The notes beneath the pieces are model-generated. The model worked only from the letters and a program-made list of their open reading frames with translations. It did no database searches and was not told where the DNA came from. A stretch of 37,023 nucleotides of DNA from Reticulitermes lucifugus (taxonomy: Eukaryota > Arthropoda > Insecta > Blattodea > Rhinotermitidae). The stretch covers positions 7,009 through 44,031 of the forward strand of contig JAKCWW010003995.1 in the NCBI GenBank assembly GCA_026260175.1, in the 5' to 3' direction. This document shows positions 35,096-37,023 of this stretch, one piece after another. The number at the start of each line of letters is the position of its first letter. The first letter of the stretch is position 1. A program made the position numbers and the translations under genes.

Positions 35096-37023
35096 TATGG
35101 GTTTCTCGTCTGTTCTTCTCGTACTGCAAACCCTTCCTGTTTCCATCCGTCTTGACGTGATCAGCCTAATAATATTTGGAAAAGGGTACAAATTATGACT
35201 CGAAATATTCTCATCCTCCTGTCAGACCCGCCTTTCCTGTCTTAGGCCCATATACTTATTTTAGCTCTGTTTTTTTCTGTCCATCGATGTTGTAGCTTTG
35301 AGAAGAACATCAGGGTTTCCCACCCATCCAGAACATCGAAAATCTCATAAGCACAGTAACGTATAGTAAGAGTAAAAAAAACGACCAAGCAAATTTTGTC
35401 CCAATTTTATAGCCCATTAATTTTGATCGTATGAAGTCAGACACCCGTTAGGTTTTCCTGTGACCTAAAATATCACGATAAAACATCGCTTTATATACCT
35501 TTACTGCCAAACGTGACGTAGTGGCGTTCATTAGTGCATCTTGACCAGCTTCTCTTGCTTACAACATCAAGCGCTAGCTAGATCGTAAATAAGTAGCATT
35601 TAAAAATTACCATCGGGACTTTTCTGTCAGTTGCATGGCTTAAATCTCAGGATGTGAGATTCATATCTGCTACATATCAAGCTGTTATGATTTCTTTAGC
35701 CATGATACGTTTAAGTCGCTAGTTAAAAGCGGCAGTCTTCTCCGTTTGTAATGTATTTGTGTGATCTACTCGATAAAGTTGTTGCGTTTTCAGTGTAGGA
35801 TCTCTCCATGTATACTTACAGTTAGGCAACTTCACCGGCACGTGTGTTATGTGGGTTACTAAGCAGTTGAGCCAGGAGCTTTGTTTTTTACACGAAGCTT
35901 GGATCAAAGGATATTGCAGTCATGTCGAGGAAGATTTATTTTCACCGATCTTTTGAGTGCTTTAGCAGTGGAATATAGGGCTCGTGTTTCTGCGGCACTG
36001 TAGTATAAATCTTCACGCGAGTTGTAAAGCTTCCGAAGGCACTCAGGATCCCATCTCTAACGTGCTTTGAATATGATTAGAAAATCACACTCTTTTGGAC
36101 ATGGTGTTATGTTGTGTATAATGATTCTATGATGATAAAAAGTAGAACCGCTATAAATGAAGGTCATGGCCTCATAACGAAAACTTTCAAATTTTCTTAC
36201 GCCTCTTAAACAGCATTCAATGCAGGCGGTTAAGGCAGGCGTCTGCTGCTTTTAGAACGAAATATTTACCTTACGTTTCAAGGTTTCGTATATACTTATC
36301 TTTTTCCGTGCTACACGATGTCCGATTGTTTTTAATGTTTACTTTTGTTGTGAGTAAATTGTTATGTTCATGACAACCTTCCTACACGACTCCAAAGTAA
36401 AATATGATCTTTTATCGTGTATAAAAAAAAGAAAATGAAGTTAAGTGAAATAATAAACTAATATTAAAGGAGACAGTAAAAATGTTGACTAATTATGGTG
36501 ATTATTTTCGGTAGTGGAAGTCACAACGTTATATTTGAATATCAGGAAGTACAGTCACCTTCAAAGTATAGCGATATGTTAATTGGTAAAGAGACCACGA
36601 AATTTCGGAACTGGATTGCACGTACATGAGGCAGGTGAGAAGTGCGTTTCACAGAGCTTTAGCCGGAAACACTAAAGACACTATGGAGACATGGTAGGAG
36701 ATGGAAGGAATTGGATTAATCTGACTCATGATTGTGTTTAGTAGCGATTTCTTGTGAATATGGCAATGAAATTTTGGTTCCCATAAAGGGCGTAGTAATT
36801 TCTTGACACCTGCCAAACCATTAGCTTCTTAAGATGGACCTTCCTCCATATAGTTAGCTAGGAAAGTTTACTAGAAAGATGATAAGGCATGACGGAATTT
36901 AATGATCAATGTAAGGATCACTAACGGCGCTGTCAACTAACTTATTTTTTATCGTGTCCGGACCATTAAATTGAAGATTTTTTGCCCAGTATTGGGCTAC
37001 GTCAAATCCTTTTTTATTTGCAA

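Larger units (their letters stand above)
32525..37023. other. Upstream DNA or 5' intron; no supported exon
   Basis: The RVKR exon needs at least one more upstream exon with the start codon and signal peptide. I looked on the minus strand for a short hydrophobic frame ending one base past a codon at a donor and did not find one I could defend. The stretch contains an inverted-repeat element (33489-33689), an (AC)n run (34061-34089) and degenerate reverse transcriptase tails (34920-35095). The remainder is AT-rich with normal CpG. The first exon and promoter may be here or beyond 37023. Confidence 0.6.

Noticed and set aside
34782..35160. Plus-strand frames of 77 and 73 codons as a small gene
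   Set aside because: They are antisense to reverse transcriptase tail relics recognised on the minus strand.

Overview
Animal genomic DNA, most likely an insect of the cockroach/termite group (Blattodea). It is intron-rich and AT-rich, has many degenerate non-LTR retrotransposon pieces and tRNA-derived SINEs, and carries an inverted-repeat element whose arms translate as a WDVTQRRLVV-type phrase that I remember as common in termite and cockroach assemblies. The taxon is an inference; no database search was possible. One gene dominates, on the minus strand, from about 32.5 kb down to 0.5 kb. Ten exons were joined by hand using GT/AG borders and codon phase; every junction is in phase. They give 6,115 residues with no internal stop, still lacking the N-terminus. 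Exon order: a short exon with a furin-type RVKR site (32438-32524), a 10,761-nt exon (18929-29689), a 239-nt exon (15832-16070), a 5,914-nt exon (8500-14413), then six small exons at 5518-5871, 4373-4614, 3175-3304, 2928-3074, 1401-1523 and 532-881. The predicted protein is a giant type I membrane mucin-like protein. A Ser/Thr/Pro-rich stalk of about 5,700 residues contains no cysteine and carries two families of beta-hairpin-like repeats. It is followed by EGF - SEA - Ca-binding EGF - EGF - one transmembrane helix - a short cytoplasmic tail. That order resembles vertebrate membrane mucins of the MUC3/12/17 type and the IMPG proteins, so an apical, cuticle-facing or lumen-facing matrix role is plausible but inferred. 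Layout in plus coordinates: 1-67 SINE head at the window edge; 0.5-5.9 kb the membrane-proximal exons; 5.9-8.5 kb an intron with a broken reverse transcriptase and a 71-bp tandem repeat; 8.5-14.4 kb the second giant exon; 14.4-18.9 kb introns around a small exon; 18.9-29.7 kb the first giant exon; 29.7-32.4 kb an intron with SINEs and microsatellites; 32.5-37 kb upstream DNA with repeats and no exon I can support. CpG is strongly depleted from the low-coordinate end to about 22.5 kb and normal from there to the end of the window, with the change falling inside the 10.8-kb exon. This suggests germline methylation of the 3' two thirds of the gene and a promoter in or just beyond the high-coordinate end. 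No second gene, CRISPR array, intact tRNA or rRNA gene was found.
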